Made by a program: the position numbers and the translations under genes | Notes under the pieces: model-generated | The model's input: the letters and a program-made list of their open reading frames with translations, nothing else | Told to the model about the DNA's origin: nothing | Database searches by the model: none | NCBI RefSeq assembly: GCF_002954615.1 | Contig: NZ_MSCJ01000001.1 | Location: 2,852,001-2,916,000 of the forward strand | Direction of reading: 5' to 3' | DNA from: Photobacterium angustum | GTDB taxonomy: Bacteria > Pseudomonadota > Gammaproteobacteria > Enterobacterales > Vibrionaceae | DNA length: 64,000 bases | In this document: positions 27,746 through 37,983 of the stretch, piece after piece | Layout of the letters: every line of letters starts with the position of its first letter | Position numbering within the stretch: the first letter of the stretch is position 1

Positions 27746-30700
27746 ATGGCTCGTTTCTTTATCGATCGCCCTATTTTTGCTTGGGTGATCGCAATTATCG
27801 TGATGCTTGCGGGGGTACTGTCAATTCTCAAATTGCCAGTGTCGCAGTATCCGAGTATTGCACCGCCTACGGTGGTGATCAGCGCTAGCTACCCTGGCGC
27901 AAACGCAAAAACTATGGAAGATACCGTTACTCAGGTTATCGAACAACGTATGACGGGTATCGATAACTTACGTTACCTATCATCCACTAGTGATAGCTTT
28001 GGTAATACCCAAATTACCCTAACCTTTAATGCTGAAGCGGATCCTGATATTGCTCAGGTACAGGTACAGAACAAACTGCAATCTGCCTTGCCTCTGTTAC
28101 CAATGGAAGTACAGCAACAAGGTGTGAAAGTAAACAAAGCAAGCTCATCATTCTTGATGGTTGTCGGCTTCTACTCCAAAGATGGCTCAATGGATAAAAA
28201 CGATATTTCGGACTACATCAGTTCGAACGTTGCCGATCCTATGAGTCGTGTTCCGGGTGTGGGTGAAATCACCACTTTCGGTGCACAATATGCGATGCGT
28301 ATCTGGCTAGATCCTTTAAAATTGACCAAATATAACCTTACTAGTATTGATGTTATTTCTGCAATTAAAGAGCAGAATGCACAGATATCGGCAGGTCAAC
28401 TTGGTGCATCTCCTTCTCTGCCAGGTCAAGAGCTGAACGCAACAGTTTCCGCACAAAGCCGCTTACAAACACCAGAAGAATTTAAAAACATTATTGTTAA
28501 ATCTGACTCTTCTGGCGCAACGGTTCACCTTAGTGATGTCGCACGTGTTGAATTAGGGGCTGAAAGTTATTCGGTTCAAGTACTTTATAACGGAAAACCT
28601 GCCAGTGGTTTAGGTATTAAACTAGCAACAGGCGCGAATGCGCTTGCGACAGCGGAAGCGGTAAAAGCGAAAGTTGAAGAGTTAAAACCTTTCTTCCCTG
28701 AAGGTTTAACTGCGGTTTACCCGTACGATACTACGCCATTCGTTGAAAAGTCGATTGAAGGGGTTGTTCATACACTGTTTGAGGCGGTAGCACTGGTGTT
28801 TATCATCATGTACCTATTCTTACAGAACTTCCGCGCAACCTTGATCCCGACCATTGCGGTTCCCGTTGTACTATTAGGTACTTTTGCGGTGCTGTCTCTG
28901 GCGGGATACTCCATCAATACCTTAACCATGTTCGCAATGGTTCTTGCCATCGGCTTGCTGGTTGATGATGCCATCGTGGTGGTAGAAAACGTTGAACGTG
29001 TAATGCATGAAGAAGGCTTAAATGCCGTTGAAGCAACACGTAAGTCGATGGATCAGATCACAGGTGCACTGGTCGGTATTGCCTTAACCCTATCAGCTGT
29101 ATTTGTTCCTATGGCATTTATGTCTGGTTCAACAGGGGTTATTTATCGTCAGTTCTCAATAACCATTGTTACCGCCATGGCACTCTCGGTCTTGGTGGCC
29201 GTGATCTTAACTCCTGCCTTGTGTGCAACCATGCTAAAACCGGTAGAGCACGGGGAGAAAAAAGGCTTCTTTGGTTGGTTTAACCGCACCTTTGATAACT
29301 TGACTAAACGTTATGAGTCAGGCGTTGCGGCGATGATCAAACGCTCCATTCGCGTGATGTTTATCTTCCTAGGCCTAACTGTTGCCGTTGGTTGGATCTT
29401 CATGCGTATGCCAACCTCGTTCTTGCCAGATGAAGATCAGGGTATCTTGTTTAGTCAGGCTATTTTGCCTGTTAACTCGACCCAAGAGCAAACCCAAGAG
29501 GTAATGGATAAAGTCTCTGATTACTACCTAAATCAAGAAAAAGATAGCGTTGCTAGTGTGTTTAGTGTGTCAGGCTTTAGTTTTGCTGGTAGTGGTCAAA
29601 ACATGGGTATGGCCTTTGTTGGATTAAAAGATTGGTCTGACCGTCAGTTACCAGGGATGGATGTAAAATCTATCGTTGGTCGCTCAATGGCTTATTTCCA
29701 TCAAATCAAAAATGCATTGGTATTTTCATTTGCACCACCAGCGGTGATTGAATTGGGTACTGCCAGTGGTTTTGACTTCTATCTCCAAGATAGAAGCGGT
29801 CAAGGTCATGATAAACTGATCGCGGCTCGTAACCAGTTATTAGGTCTAGCGGCACAAAATCCAAATCTTGTTGGGGTTCGTCCTAACGGACAAGAAGATG
29901 CGCCGATGTACCAAATCAATATTGATCAAGCCAAAATTCGTGCCCTCGGTATTGATATTCAATCGGTGAATCAGGTATTGGGTACCGCTTGGGGTAGTTC
30001 GTATGTGAATGACTTCATCGACCGCGGACGCGTGAAAAAAGTGTTCGTACAAGGTGATGCACAATACCGTATGAAACCGACGGATTTAGATACTTGGTAT
30101 GTCCGTAACAACAAAGGTGAAATGGTACCATTCTCCGCCTTTGCGACAGGTGAATGGAAGTACGCGTCACCTCGACTTGAGCGTTTCAATGCGACACCTG
30201 CGGTCAACATTCAAGGCAGCGTGGTTGCAGGTTACAGTACAGGTCAGGCAATGCTTGATATTGAAGAGATGGTGAAACAATTACCACCAGGCTTCGGTGT
30301 TGAGTGGAATGGCTTATCCTATGAAGAGCGTCTATCAGGTAACCAAGCACCTATGCTGTATGCGTTATCTATCTTAGTTGTATTCTTAGTACTTGCAGCA
30401 TTGTATGAAAGCTGGTCTGTTCCTTTTGCCGTGGTATTAGTCGTACCACTTGGGATCATCGGTGCACTACTGGCCATGAACGCTCGTGGTATGCCAAATG
30501 ACGTGTTCTTCCAAGTAGGTCTATTAACCACAGTTGGCTTGGCGACTAAGAACGCCATCTTGATTGTCGAATTTGCTAAAGAGTACTACGAAAAAGGTGC
30601 TGGATTGGTTGAAGCAACACTCCATGCCGTTCGTGTACGTCTGCGCCCGATTATCATGACATCTCTGGCATTTGGTCTAGGTGTTGTGCCATTGGCAATC

Positions 30701-30877
30701 AGTACCGGTGTTGGCTCTGGCGGTAAGAATGCGATTGGTACTGCTGTACTTGGCGGTATGTTAAGTTCGACATTCCTTGGGATCTTCTTTATTCCAATAT
30801 TCTTTGTAGTGGTTGAACGTATTTTCAGCCGCGGCAAAAAGAAAAATACTGACAATAAAGAGCAAGTAGCCGAGTAA
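27746..30877 (+). CDS. RND multidrug efflux pump (AcrB type, HAE1 family)
   Basis: 1043 residues, the length of AcrB-class pumps. Twelve transmembrane segments with two large periplasmic loops are evident. The proton-relay aspartates lie in the TM4 motif [15 protein letters not shown], and the conserved Lys is in TM10 ([13 protein letters not shown]). N-terminus [17 protein letters not shown] is typical of HAE1 pumps. Works with the AcrA-like adaptor encoded just upstream and a TolC-like channel not in this window; substrate range cannot be read from sequence. Confidence 0.94.
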   Translation: MARFFIDRPIFAWVIAIIVMLAGVLSILKLPVSQYPSIAPPTVVISASYPGANAKTMEDTVTQVIEQRMTGIDNLRYLSSTSDSFGNTQITLTFNAEADPDIAQVQVQNKLQSALPLLPMEVQQQGVKVNKASSSFLMVVGFYSKDGSMDKNDISDYISSNVADPMSRVPGVGEITTFGAQYAMRIWLDPLKLTKYNLTSIDVISAIKEQNAQISAGQLGASPSLPGQELNATVSAQSRLQTPEEFKNIIVKSDSSGATVHLSDVARVELGAESYSVQVLYNGKPASGLGIKLATGANALATAEAVKAKVEELKPFFPEGLTAVYPYDTTPFVEKSIEGVVHTLFEAVALVFIIMYLFLQNFRATLIPTIAVPVVLLGTFAVLSLAGYSINTLTMFAMVLAIGLLVDDAIVVVENVERVMHEEGLNAVEATRKSMDQITGALVGIALTLSAVFVPMAFMSGSTGVIYRQFSITIVTAMALSVLVAVILTPALCATMLKPVEHGEKKGFFGWFNRTFDNLTKRYESGVAAMIKRSIRVMFIFLGLTVAVGWIFMRMPTSFLPDEDQGILFSQAILPVNSTQEQTQEVMDKVSDYYLNQEKDSVASVFSVSGFSFAGSGQNMGMAFVGLKDWSDRQLPGMDVKSIVGRSMAYFHQIKNALVFSFAPPAVIELGTASGFDFYLQDRSGQGHDKLIAARNQLLGLAAQNPNLVGVRPNGQEDAPMYQINIDQAKIRALGIDIQSVNQVLGTAWGSSYVNDFIDRGRVKKVFVQGDAQYRMKPTDLDTWYVRNNKGEMVPFSAFATGEWKYASPRLERFNATPAVNIQGSVVAGYSTGQAMLDIEEMVKQLPPGFGVEWNGLSYEERLSGNQAPMLYALSILVVFLVLAALYESWSVPFAVVLVVPLGIIGALLAMNARGMPNDVFFQVGLLTTVGLATKNAILIVEFAKEYYEKGAGLVEATLHAVRVRLRPIIMTSLAFGLGVVPLAISTGVGSGGKNAIGTAVLGGMLSSTFLGIFFIPIFFVVVERIFSRGKKKNTDNKEQVAE

Positions 30878-30893
30878 TACTTACTCCGAAAAA

Positions 30894-30930
30894 CAAATAG
30901 CGCATGCCTTTGGGTGTGCGCTTTTTTTTA
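30894..30930 (+). terminator. Intrinsic terminator after the AcrB-like gene
   Basis: Stem AGCGCA...TGCGCT with extra pairing inside, followed by eight T. Confidence 0.85.
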
Positions 30931-31054
30931 CTTCCAATTCCCTCTAGCAGCAATACCTATAACGCCTAGCAAATAAGTTCAAAGCCACCATTCACCAGAC
31001 ACATAACTTAAACTGAATAATCAATGAATATTGTGCAAAAGCTATATTAAAAAC

Positions 31055-31082
31055 TTGCGTATCAAGGGCGACTATCTACAAT
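31055..31082 (+). promoter_or_regulatory. Promoter of the TetR-MFP-RND operon
   Basis: -35 TTGCGT at 31055-31060, 16-base spacer, -10 TACAAT at 31077-31082. Predicted start of transcription falls inside the palindrome at 31083-31100, which would then act as the operator. This also argues against translation beginning at the ATG at 31084. Confidence 0.6.
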
Positions 31083-31100
31083 AATGAACGATCGTTCATT
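31083..31100. promoter_or_regulatory. Palindromic operator for the adjacent TetR regulator
   Basis: Perfect 18-bp palindrome AATGAACGATCGTTCATT, immediately downstream of the -10 box and upstream of the regulator gene. TetR-family repressors commonly bind such TGAACG-centred palindromes, so autoregulation is likely. Confidence 0.75.
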
Positions 31101-31128
31101 CATTGCACACCCAAATATTATTACTATT

Positions 31129-31695
31129 ATGAATGAGAAAAGAATACGTATATTGGCAGCAACAGAAAAACTCCTTGCCGAGTTTGGCTTTCACGGCCTT
31201 TCAATGCAAATGGTGGCTAAAGAAGCCAATGTTGCAGCAGGAACCATTTATCGTTACTTCAACGATAAAGACGACTTACTCAACCAATTACATGATCATA
31301 TTTTAAGTTATATCGCCGCTCAAATTAGTCATGGTGTTGTCGATACCATGCCGATTAAGCAACGTTATCGCACAATGTGGCTTAATTTATGGCATATGAC
31401 TCTAAATGGTGATGCCCCATTGATCATTCGGGGTCAGTTCCAAAATCTACCTTGTCGCAGTAGACAAGAGCAGAAGCACTTAAGCCAAAAATTGTTTTCT
31501 TCCGTAGCAACTATGTTTAATGAAGGAAAAGCCTGCGGCTTGTTTAAAAATATTGATAACGAGGTTCTAAGTATTTTGAGCCTTGAGACGAGTTGTAACT
31601 TAGCTCGACGTCAAATCAATGGTGGTTTACAGATCAACGATGACGAACTTGAAGCAGTAATCAATGCTTCGTGGGACGCCATCATTCTGCATTAA
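31129..31695 (+). CDS. TetR-family repressor of the adjacent RND operon (VexR-like)
   Basis: 188 residues from the ATG at 31129. The N-terminal HTH is RILAATEKLLAEFGFHGLSMQMVAKEANVAAGTIYRYFNDKDDLL; the C-terminal ligand domain is divergent, as usual. An ATG 15 codons earlier (31084) is in frame, but it lies within the operator at the predicted transcription start, so I prefer 31129; the ribosome site is weak in both cases. It is followed by the adaptor and RND genes on the same strand (gaps 27 and 16 bases). V. cholerae VexR-VexA-VexB has the same order beside ilvC, which I recall as orthologous, so this is probably that system. Confidence 0.85.
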   Translation: MNEKRIRILAATEKLLAEFGFHGLSMQMVAKEANVAAGTIYRYFNDKDDLLNQLHDHILSYIAAQISHGVVDTMPIKQRYRTMWLNLWHMTLNGDAPLIIRGQFQNLPCRSRQEQKHLSQKLFSSVATMFNEGKACGLFKNIDNEVLSILSLETSCNLARRQINGGLQINDDELEAVINASWDAIILH

Positions 31696-31722
31696 TAGCG
31701 TAAAACCGGAGCAAACTTTACA

Positions 31723-32826
31723 ATGAAAAAATGGATAGTCGTGTTACTTCTTGTCCTCCTGTTATTCGGGAGCGTCATTGGTTTCAACTTGTTCAAACAG
31801 AAAAAAATTGCTGAGTACATGGCAAACATGCCAGAGCCTAACTACCCAGTAACGGCGATGACAACCAAAGGCGAAAACTGGTATCCTGCCATTCAAGCGA
31901 TTGGTTTTATTGAACCAGTACAAGGTGTAACGTTAACTTCTGAAGCCTCAGGTGTGATCAGTAAAATCGCATTTGAATCAGGTCAACATGTTAAAGCTGG
32001 TCAAGAGTTAGTCTCAATTAACTCTAATGTAGAAGTCTCTAGCCTAGAAAGTACTAAAGCGAAATTACCTGCAGTACAAGCTACCTACAAGCGCTACCAA
32101 GATTTATATCGTAAAGGCTCGGTGTCTAAATCAAACCTTGATGAAGCAAAAGCCAATTACCTTGCACTTGTCTCACAAATCAAATCGTTAGAAGAATCAA
32201 TCCAACGCCGTGATATCGTGGCACCCTTTACTGGTGAAGTTGGCTTACGTAATGTTTACTTAGGTCAGTACATTCAACCGGGCACACAAATTGTTCGTCT
32301 AGAAGATACCCGTACCATGCGTTTTCGCTTTACGGTTCCTCAAACAGATATTTCTAAGATCAAGATTGGTCAGGAAGTAGATATCAATGTCGATGCTTAT
32401 CAAGATATTAACTTCAAAGGTCAAATCACAGCGATTGAGCCTGCGGTAAATGCCCAGACAGGTCTAATACAAGTTCAAGCAGATATTCCAAACAGTGGCG
32501 GTAAATTACGTAGTGGTATGTTTGCTCGTGCTCGCGTGATCTTACCAACTATTCCCGATCAAATTATCGTCCCACAAACTGCGATTACTTACACCTTATA
32601 CGGTGACACGGTATACGTACTAAAAGAACAAGACGGTAAATTACGTGCAATTCAAACAGTGATAACCACAGGTCAAAACCATGGTAATCAAGTGCGAATC
32701 CTTTCAGGTCTCAAAGCTGGCGAGCAAATTGTTACTACAGGTCAAATCCGTTTAAGTAACAAGACGCTAGTACATGTCGTTGAAAATGATGCACTTAAAG
32801 CTCCAGCCGTAACCCCACTGTTGTAA
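31723..32826 (+). CDS. RND efflux periplasmic adaptor (VexA/MexH type)
   Basis: 367 residues. An N-terminal membrane anchor (MKKWIVVLLLVLLLFGSVIGF) with no lipobox; lipoyl halves TSEASGVISKIAFESGQHVKAGQ and DIVAPFTGEVGLRNVYLGQYI; a short coiled-coil between them; barrel with LRSGMFARARVIL near the C-terminus. The adaptor of the second pump; co-transcribed after the TetR gene and before the RND gene. Divergent in sequence from the first adaptor in this window. Confidence 0.9.
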   Translation: MKKWIVVLLLVLLLFGSVIGFNLFKQKKIAEYMANMPEPNYPVTAMTTKGENWYPAIQAIGFIEPVQGVTLTSEASGVISKIAFESGQHVKAGQELVSINSNVEVSSLESTKAKLPAVQATYKRYQDLYRKGSVSKSNLDEAKANYLALVSQIKSLEESIQRRDIVAPFTGEVGLRNVYLGQYIQPGTQIVRLEDTRTMRFRFTVPQTDISKIKIGQEVDINVDAYQDINFKGQITAIEPAVNAQTGLIQVQADIPNSGGKLRSGMFARARVILPTIPDQIIVPQTAITYTLYGDTVYVLKEQDGKLRAIQTVITTGQNHGNQVRILSGLKAGEQIVTTGQIRLSNKTLVHVVENDALKAPAVTPLL

Positions 32827-32842
32827 TTGGAGAACACTCAGT

Positions 32843-35800
32843 ATGCGCTTTACTGATATATTTATCAGACGCCCAGTCCTCGCGATTTCGATCAGTTTAA
32901 TGATCGCATTGTTAGGATTTCAGGCGATTTTCAAAATGCAGGTTCGACAGTATCCAGAAATGACCAACACCGTAGTAACCGTAAGCACAGCTTACTACGG
33001 TGCAAGTGCCGATCTGATGCAGGGCTTTATTACTCAGCCCTTAGAACAAGCCATTGCCCAAGCCGATAATATTGACTACATCACCGCCCAAAGTACCTTG
33101 GGGATGTCGACAATTACGGTACAAATGAAACTGAATACCAACCCAAATGCAGCCTTGGCTGATATTTTGGCGAAGGTAAACTCAGTACGCTCACAACTGC
33201 CAACAGAAACCCAAGATCCGACTATTACCTTATCAACAGGTAGTAATACAGGTGTGCTTTACTTAGGTTTCACCAGTAAGAGCCTAAACTCTAGTCAAAT
33301 CACTGACTACATTGAGCGAGTGGTTAAACCACAGTTATTTACCGTTAACGGTGTATCTAAAGTCGATATGTACGGTGGTGTTCCTTACGCCCTTCGCGTT
33401 TGGTTAGATCCACAAAAGATGGCGGCATTTAACTTATCAGCAACTGATGTTATTCAAGTACTCAAAGCCAATAACTACCAATCTGCTGTTGGTCAAGCGA
33501 ATAATGACTTCGTGCTTTATAACGGTAGTGCTAACACACAATCAAATAGCCCTGAAGCATTAGAAAAGCTGGTTGTTACCAGTAAAGATGGCCAAGTCAC
33601 TCGCTTAGGTGACATCGCTAAAGTGACGTTATCAAGAAGTAGTGATACCTACCGTGCGACAGCAAATGGTCAAGAAGCCGTGGTAGCTGCCATTGAAGCT
33701 ACACCGAGTGCAAACCCAATTGACATTGCAGCCGATGTACTAAAACTACTGCCAACCATTGAACGTAACATGCCAAGCACCATCAAAATGACGGTGATGT
33801 ACGATTCAACGATTGCGATTAACGACTCGATTCATGAGGTAATTAAAACCATCCTTGAAGCGGCAGTAATTGTATTGGTGGTGATAGCCCTGTTTATCGG
33901 TTCGCTACGTTCAGTACTGATCCCAATCATCACAATCCCGCTATCACTTGTTGGTGTCGCCCTCGTGATGCAAATGTTTGGTTTTTCTTGGAACCTCATG
34001 ACGCTACTGGCCATGGTACTCGCCATCGGACTGGTAGTGGATGACGCCATCGTTGTTCTTGAAAACGTTGAGCGTCACATGAAAATGGGACAAAGCCCTT
34101 TCCGTGCAGCCATTATTGGTACCCGTGAAATTGCCGTTCCGGTTATTTCGATGACTATCGCCCTAGGCGCGGTATACGCACCTATCGCATTAATGGGTGG
34201 CTTAACAGGCTCGCTGTTTAAAGAGTTTGCATTAACACTCGCGGGAGCCGTGTTTATTTCAGGGATCATTGCACTAACATTATCGCCGGTAATGTGTGCT
34301 CACTTTCTGAAAGAAAATGCAGCGCCGAATAAATTTGAACAAACAGTACATCGCTTCCTTGATCGCCTCACCCTACGCTATGAAAAAATGCTAGGCGGCA
34401 TCATGAAGATGCGCTCTGTTGTGATTGTATTTGCAATCTGTGCATTTGCGAGCTTGCCGTTCTTATTCAAGTTCATTCCAAGTGAACTGGCCCCTGCTGA
34501 AGATAACGGTGTGGTGGTATTCCAAGGTAATGCGCCATCAAACGCAAACTTGGATTACATTGAAGACACCATGAACCAAGTTAACAAGGTGCTAACCGAT
34601 CAAAAGAGCGTGGAATACGCGCAGGTATTCTCCGGTATCCCTGCATCTAACCAAGCCTTTGGTCTAGCCACCTTGAAACCTTGGAGTGAGCGCGACCAAA
34701 GCCAAGCCGAAGTGGCAAATGATGTAGCGAAGAAAATCAAAGATATTCCTCAAATGTCAGTGGCTGCGTTCCAAATGCCAAGCTTGCCTGGTGCTGGCGG
34801 TGGTTTCCCTGTTCAGTTCGTGATCACCACGCCGAATAACTTTAAGAGTTTGTTCCAAGTGGCATCTGACATGCTGACTAAGGTGAAAGATAATCCGATG
34901 TTCGTATTCTCAGATCTCAACTTGAAGTACGACTCGGCTGATATGAAGATCAATATCAACAAAGACAAAGCAGGCGCTTATGGTGTAACGATGCAATCGA
35001 TCGGTAACACATTAAGTACCATGCTTGCAGGCGGTGATATTAACCGTGTTGATATCTTAGGTCGTTCATACAAAGTGATCCCACAAGTTGAGCGTAAGAA
35101 TCGTTTTAATCCAAGTGATTTAAACAACTATTACGTAAAAACCAATACTGGCGATCTGATCCCGCTAGGTAGCTTAGTAACCATCACGGTGAAATCAACC
35201 CCACCAACGTTACCAAGCTTTAACCAGCAAAACGCAGCAACCATCAGTGGCGTATTAGCTCCTGGTACATCGATTGGTGAAGCGGTAAGTTGGTTAAATA
35301 CCGAAGCGGCAAAAGTTCTTCCTAAAGGTTATAGCTACAACTACCTTGGTGAAAGCCGTCAGTACGTAACAGAAGGTAATGCGCTATACGCAACCTTCGG
35401 TTTAGCATTGGCTGTTATCTTCCTAGTACTTGCGATTCAATTTGAATCTCTACGCGATCCGCTAGTTATTCTTGTGTCAGTTCCACTTGCGATTTGTGGT
35501 GCGTTAATCGCACTGGCATGGGGTGCAACGACCTTGAATATTTACTCACAAATCGGTTTGATAACCCTGATAGGCTTGATAACCAAACACGGTATATTGA
35601 TTTGTGAAGTGGCAAAAGAAGAGCAGTTATACCATGGTAAGAATCGCTTAGAAGCGGTCATGGAAGCCGCGAAGATCCGTCTTCGTCCAATCCTAATGAC
35701 CACATGTGCGATGATTGCAGGTCTGATCCCACTACTTTACGCATCAGGCGCAGGTGCTGCCTCTCGCTTTAGTATTGGTATCGTTATCGTGGCAGGTCTT

Positions 35801-35920
35801 TCTATCGGTACATTGTTTACCTTGTTTGTTCTGCCAGTTATCTATACATTCCTAGCAAGCGAACACAAACCACTACCTGTATTCGTTGAAGATGACGATG
35901 CAACAGATAGCCATTTCTAA
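32843..35920 (+). CDS. RND multidrug efflux pump (VexB/MexI type)
   Basis: 1025 residues. HAE1-family features: LVVDDAIVVLENVER in TM4 with the proton-relay aspartates, ITKHGILICEVAKE in TM10 with Lys, and FLIVLAI-type repeats. Starts MRFTDIFIRRPVLAISI. Relative to the other pump in the window it is a separate subfamily, so these two operons are not a recent duplication. Third gene of the TetR-led operon, whose repression should be relieved by a ligand. Terminator follows. Confidence 0.93.
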   Translation: MRFTDIFIRRPVLAISISLMIALLGFQAIFKMQVRQYPEMTNTVVTVSTAYYGASADLMQGFITQPLEQAIAQADNIDYITAQSTLGMSTITVQMKLNTNPNAALADILAKVNSVRSQLPTETQDPTITLSTGSNTGVLYLGFTSKSLNSSQITDYIERVVKPQLFTVNGVSKVDMYGGVPYALRVWLDPQKMAAFNLSATDVIQVLKANNYQSAVGQANNDFVLYNGSANTQSNSPEALEKLVVTSKDGQVTRLGDIAKVTLSRSSDTYRATANGQEAVVAAIEATPSANPIDIAADVLKLLPTIERNMPSTIKMTVMYDSTIAINDSIHEVIKTILEAAVIVLVVIALFIGSLRSVLIPIITIPLSLVGVALVMQMFGFSWNLMTLLAMVLAIGLVVDDAIVVLENVERHMKMGQSPFRAAIIGTREIAVPVISMTIALGAVYAPIALMGGLTGSLFKEFALTLAGAVFISGIIALTLSPVMCAHFLKENAAPNKFEQTVHRFLDRLTLRYEKMLGGIMKMRSVVIVFAICAFASLPFLFKFIPSELAPAEDNGVVVFQGNAPSNANLDYIEDTMNQVNKVLTDQKSVEYAQVFSGIPASNQAFGLATLKPWSERDQSQAEVANDVAKKIKDIPQMSVAAFQMPSLPGAGGGFPVQFVITTPNNFKSLFQVASDMLTKVKDNPMFVFSDLNLKYDSADMKININKDKAGAYGVTMQSIGNTLSTMLAGGDINRVDILGRSYKVIPQVERKNRFNPSDLNNYYVKTNTGDLIPLGSLVTITVKSTPPTLPSFNQQNAATISGVLAPGTSIGEAVSWLNTEAAKVLPKGYSYNYLGESRQYVTEGNALYATFGLALAVIFLVLAIQFESLRDPLVILVSVPLAICGALIALAWGATTLNIYSQIGLITLIGLITKHGILICEVAKEEQLYHGKNRLEAVMEAAKIRLRPILMTTCAMIAGLIPLLYASGAGAASRFSIGIVIVAGLSIGTLFTLFVLPVIYTFLASEHKPLPVFVEDDDATDSHF

Positions 35921-35934
35921 GTAATAAATAAATG

Positions 35935-35969
35935 AAAAAGGGCGCTGGAACTTCCGCGCCCTTTTATTT
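35935..35969 (+). terminator. Intrinsic terminator after the VexB-like gene
   Basis: Stem GGGCGC...GCGCCC with an inner pairing, followed by T-rich tail. Confidence 0.85.
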
Positions 35970-36028
35970 TAACTAGTACGACGATTACAATAGAAGAATA
36001 ACGATTCTCGCAACGGAGTAAGCGAATC

Positions 36029-36298
36029 ATGTTTGATCCAAAGAAGCTTGAGCAAGTAGCTAAGCAAATTCAAGACGCAATGCCACAGCCAGTAAAAGAG
36101 CTAGGCAATGACGTTGAGCAAAAAGTACGACAAGTGATCCAAGCGCAATTGGGTAAATTAGATGTCGTGAACCGTGAAGAATTTGATGTGCAAACTCAGG
36201 TTCTCCTTCGTACTCGCCAGAAGCTTAATGATCTTGAGCAAAAAATGGCAGAGCTTGAAGCAAAACTTGATGCTGAAGCGAAAAGCGATAACGCTTAA
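36029..36298 (+). CDS. ubiK: Ubiquinone biosynthesis accessory factor UbiK
   Basis: 89 residues, typical length, beginning [20 protein letters not shown] predicted N-terminal amphipathic helix and a C-terminal coiled-coil ([15 protein letters not shown]) match the UbiK (formerly YqiC) family, which promotes aerobic ubiquinone synthesis with UbiJ. It is monocistronic, flanked by terminators, next to the efflux operon and ilvC. Confidence 0.93.
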   Translation: MFDPKKLEQVAKQIQDAMPQPVKELGNDVEQKVRQVIQAQLGKLDVVNREEFDVQTQVLLRTRQKLNDLEQKMAELEAKLDAEAKSDNA

Positions 36299-36315
36299 TT
36301 TGAAAATTCAGAGAC

Positions 36316-36347
36316 TAAAAAGCCCGGAATCAACCGGGCTTTTTTCT
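36316..36347. terminator. Bidirectional intrinsic terminator (ubiK / ilvC)
   Basis: Stem AGCCCGG / CCGGGCT with A5 and T6 flanks between convergent genes. Confidence 0.88.
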
Positions 36348-36365
36348 ATTTAGTCGACGCTAAAA

Positions 36366-37850
36366 TTAACCGCCAACAGCGATTTGCTTCATGTCTTTCA
36401 TGTAACCACGTAGCTCTTTACCAATCACTTCCACTGGGTGATTACGTAGTGCTTCGTTCACTTCAATTAGCTTCTGGTTATCAGCAAAATTAGATGTCTC
36501 ACCCAAGCCTTTACCAATCACATCCGTCGCTACTTTCGGCATAAATTGCTCACGTAGTAATGGTGTTGCTACGTTTGCAAATAGGTAGTTACCGTACTCT
36601 GCTGTATCAGAAATAACCACGTTCATCTCGTACAGACGCTTACGTGCAATGGTATTTGCAATAAGCGGTAGTTCGTGTAGTGACTCGTAGTATGCTGACT
36701 CATCAATAATGCCTGATGCTGTCATTGCTTCAAATGCCAATTCAACACCTGCACGTACCATAGCAACCATAATGATGCCGTTATCAAAGTACTCTTGCTC
36801 ACTGATTTGAATATCAGAAGATGGGTAGTTTTCGAATTGTGTTTCAGCGGTCTCACCACGCCAGCCAAGAAGATCAGCATCATCGTTCGCCCAGTCAGCC
36901 ATCATCGTGCTAGAGAAGTGACCAGAGATAATGTCATCCATGTGCTTGTTGTAAAGTGGACGCATCAGATCTTTTAGCTCTTCAGATAGATCAAACGCTT
37001 TTACTTTAGCTGGGTTTGATAGACGATCCATCATATGAGAAACACCACCAAACTTCAGCGCTTCAGTGATCGTTTCCCAACCGTACTGCAGAAGCTTACC
37101 TGCGTATTCTGGTGCGATACCGTCAGCAATCATCTTCTCGTAACATACGATAGAGCCTGCTTGTAGCATGCCACAAAGAATAGTTTGCTCACCCATTAGA
37201 TCAGATTTTACTTCTGCAACGAATGAAGACTCAAGTACGCCCGCACGGTGACCACCCGTTGCTGCCGCCCATGCTTTAGCAATCTCAAGACCATCACCTT
37301 GTGGGTCATTTTCTGGGTGAACAGCAATCAGTGTTGGAACACCGAAACCACGCTTATATTCTTCACGAACTTCTGTACCTGGACACTTAGGTGCAACCAT
37401 AACAACGGTTAAGTCTTTACGAATTTGCATGCCCTCTTCAACGATGTTGAAACCGTGAGAGTAACCCAATGATGCACCTTGCTTCATTAATGGCATAACC
37501 GTTTCAACAACATTCGTGTGCTGCTTATCTGGAGTTAGGTTTACCACTAAATCAGCTTGTGGGATCAGTTGCTCGTAGCTACCTACTTCAAACCCATTTT
37601 CTTTTGCGTTCTTAAATGATTGACGTTGCTCATCAATCGCCGCTTGGCGTAGCGCATAAGAGACATCTAGACCAGAGTCACGCATGTTAAGACCTTGGTT
37701 AAGACCTTGCGCACCACAACCAACAATCACTACTTTTTTACCTTTAAGGTAATCAGCTTCTGTTGCAAACTCTGCACGATCCATAAAGCGACAGCGACCT
37801 AGTTGATCTAACTGCTGACGTAGGTTCAGGGTATTAAAATAATTAGCCAT
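36366..37850 (-). CDS. ilvC: Ketol-acid reductoisomerase (NADP+), class II
   Basis: 494 residues from the ATG at 37850 (GGAGTTTG upstream), the length of the long enterobacterial-type enzyme. Starts [23 protein letters not shown]. Rossmann motif [11 protein letters not shown] and a duplicated knotted C-terminal domain are visible ([17 protein letters not shown] and [15 protein letters not shown]). It performs the second step of isoleucine and valine synthesis. Divergent from ilvY, whose product should activate it with acetolactate as inducer; inverted repeats sit between them. Confidence 0.97.
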   Translation of the reverse strand: MANYFNTLNLRQQLDQLGRCRFMDRAEFATEADYLKGKKVVIVGCGAQGLNQGLNMRDSGLDVSYALRQAAIDEQRQSFKNAKENGFEVGSYEQLIPQADLVVNLTPDKQHTNVVETVMPLMKQGASLGYSHGFNIVEEGMQIRKDLTVVMVAPKCPGTEVREEYKRGFGVPTLIAVHPENDPQGDGLEIAKAWAAATGGHRAGVLESSFVAEVKSDLMGEQTILCGMLQAGSIVCYEKMIADGIAPEYAGKLLQYGWETITEALKFGGVSHMMDRLSNPAKVKAFDLSEELKDLMRPLYNKHMDDIISGHFSSTMMADWANDDADLLGWRGETAETQFENYPSSDIQISEQEYFDNGIIMVAMVRAGVELAFEAMTASGIIDESAYYESLHELPLIANTIARKRLYEMNVVISDTAEYGNYLFANVATPLLREQFMPKVATDVIGKGLGETSNFADNQKLIEVNEALRNHPVEVIGKELRGYMKDMKQIAVGG

Positions 37851-37929
37851 AACAACAAACTCCGTGAAAATATATCCTTGGGTCGACATCTTTACTGTCG
37901 AATAAGCTGATAGTAGATCAGGTAATTTG

Positions 37930-37975
37930 TTGCGCAAAGTGCTATATTCACAACAACTAATTGCAAATTATGCAA
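37930..37975. promoter_or_regulatory. Putative IlvY operators in the ilvC-ilvY interval
   Basis: Two inverted repeats: TTGCGCAA at 37930-37937 and TTGCA-N5-TGCAA at 37961-37975. Spacing of centres is about 34 bases, near three helical turns, between divergent genes. E. coli IlvY binds two tandem operators here, so the arrangement fits. Confidence 0.6.
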
Positions 37976-37983
37976 CATGGATG

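Noticed and set aside
31084..31128. ATG at 31084 as start of the TetR gene
   Set aside because: It lies inside the operator at the predicted RNA start.
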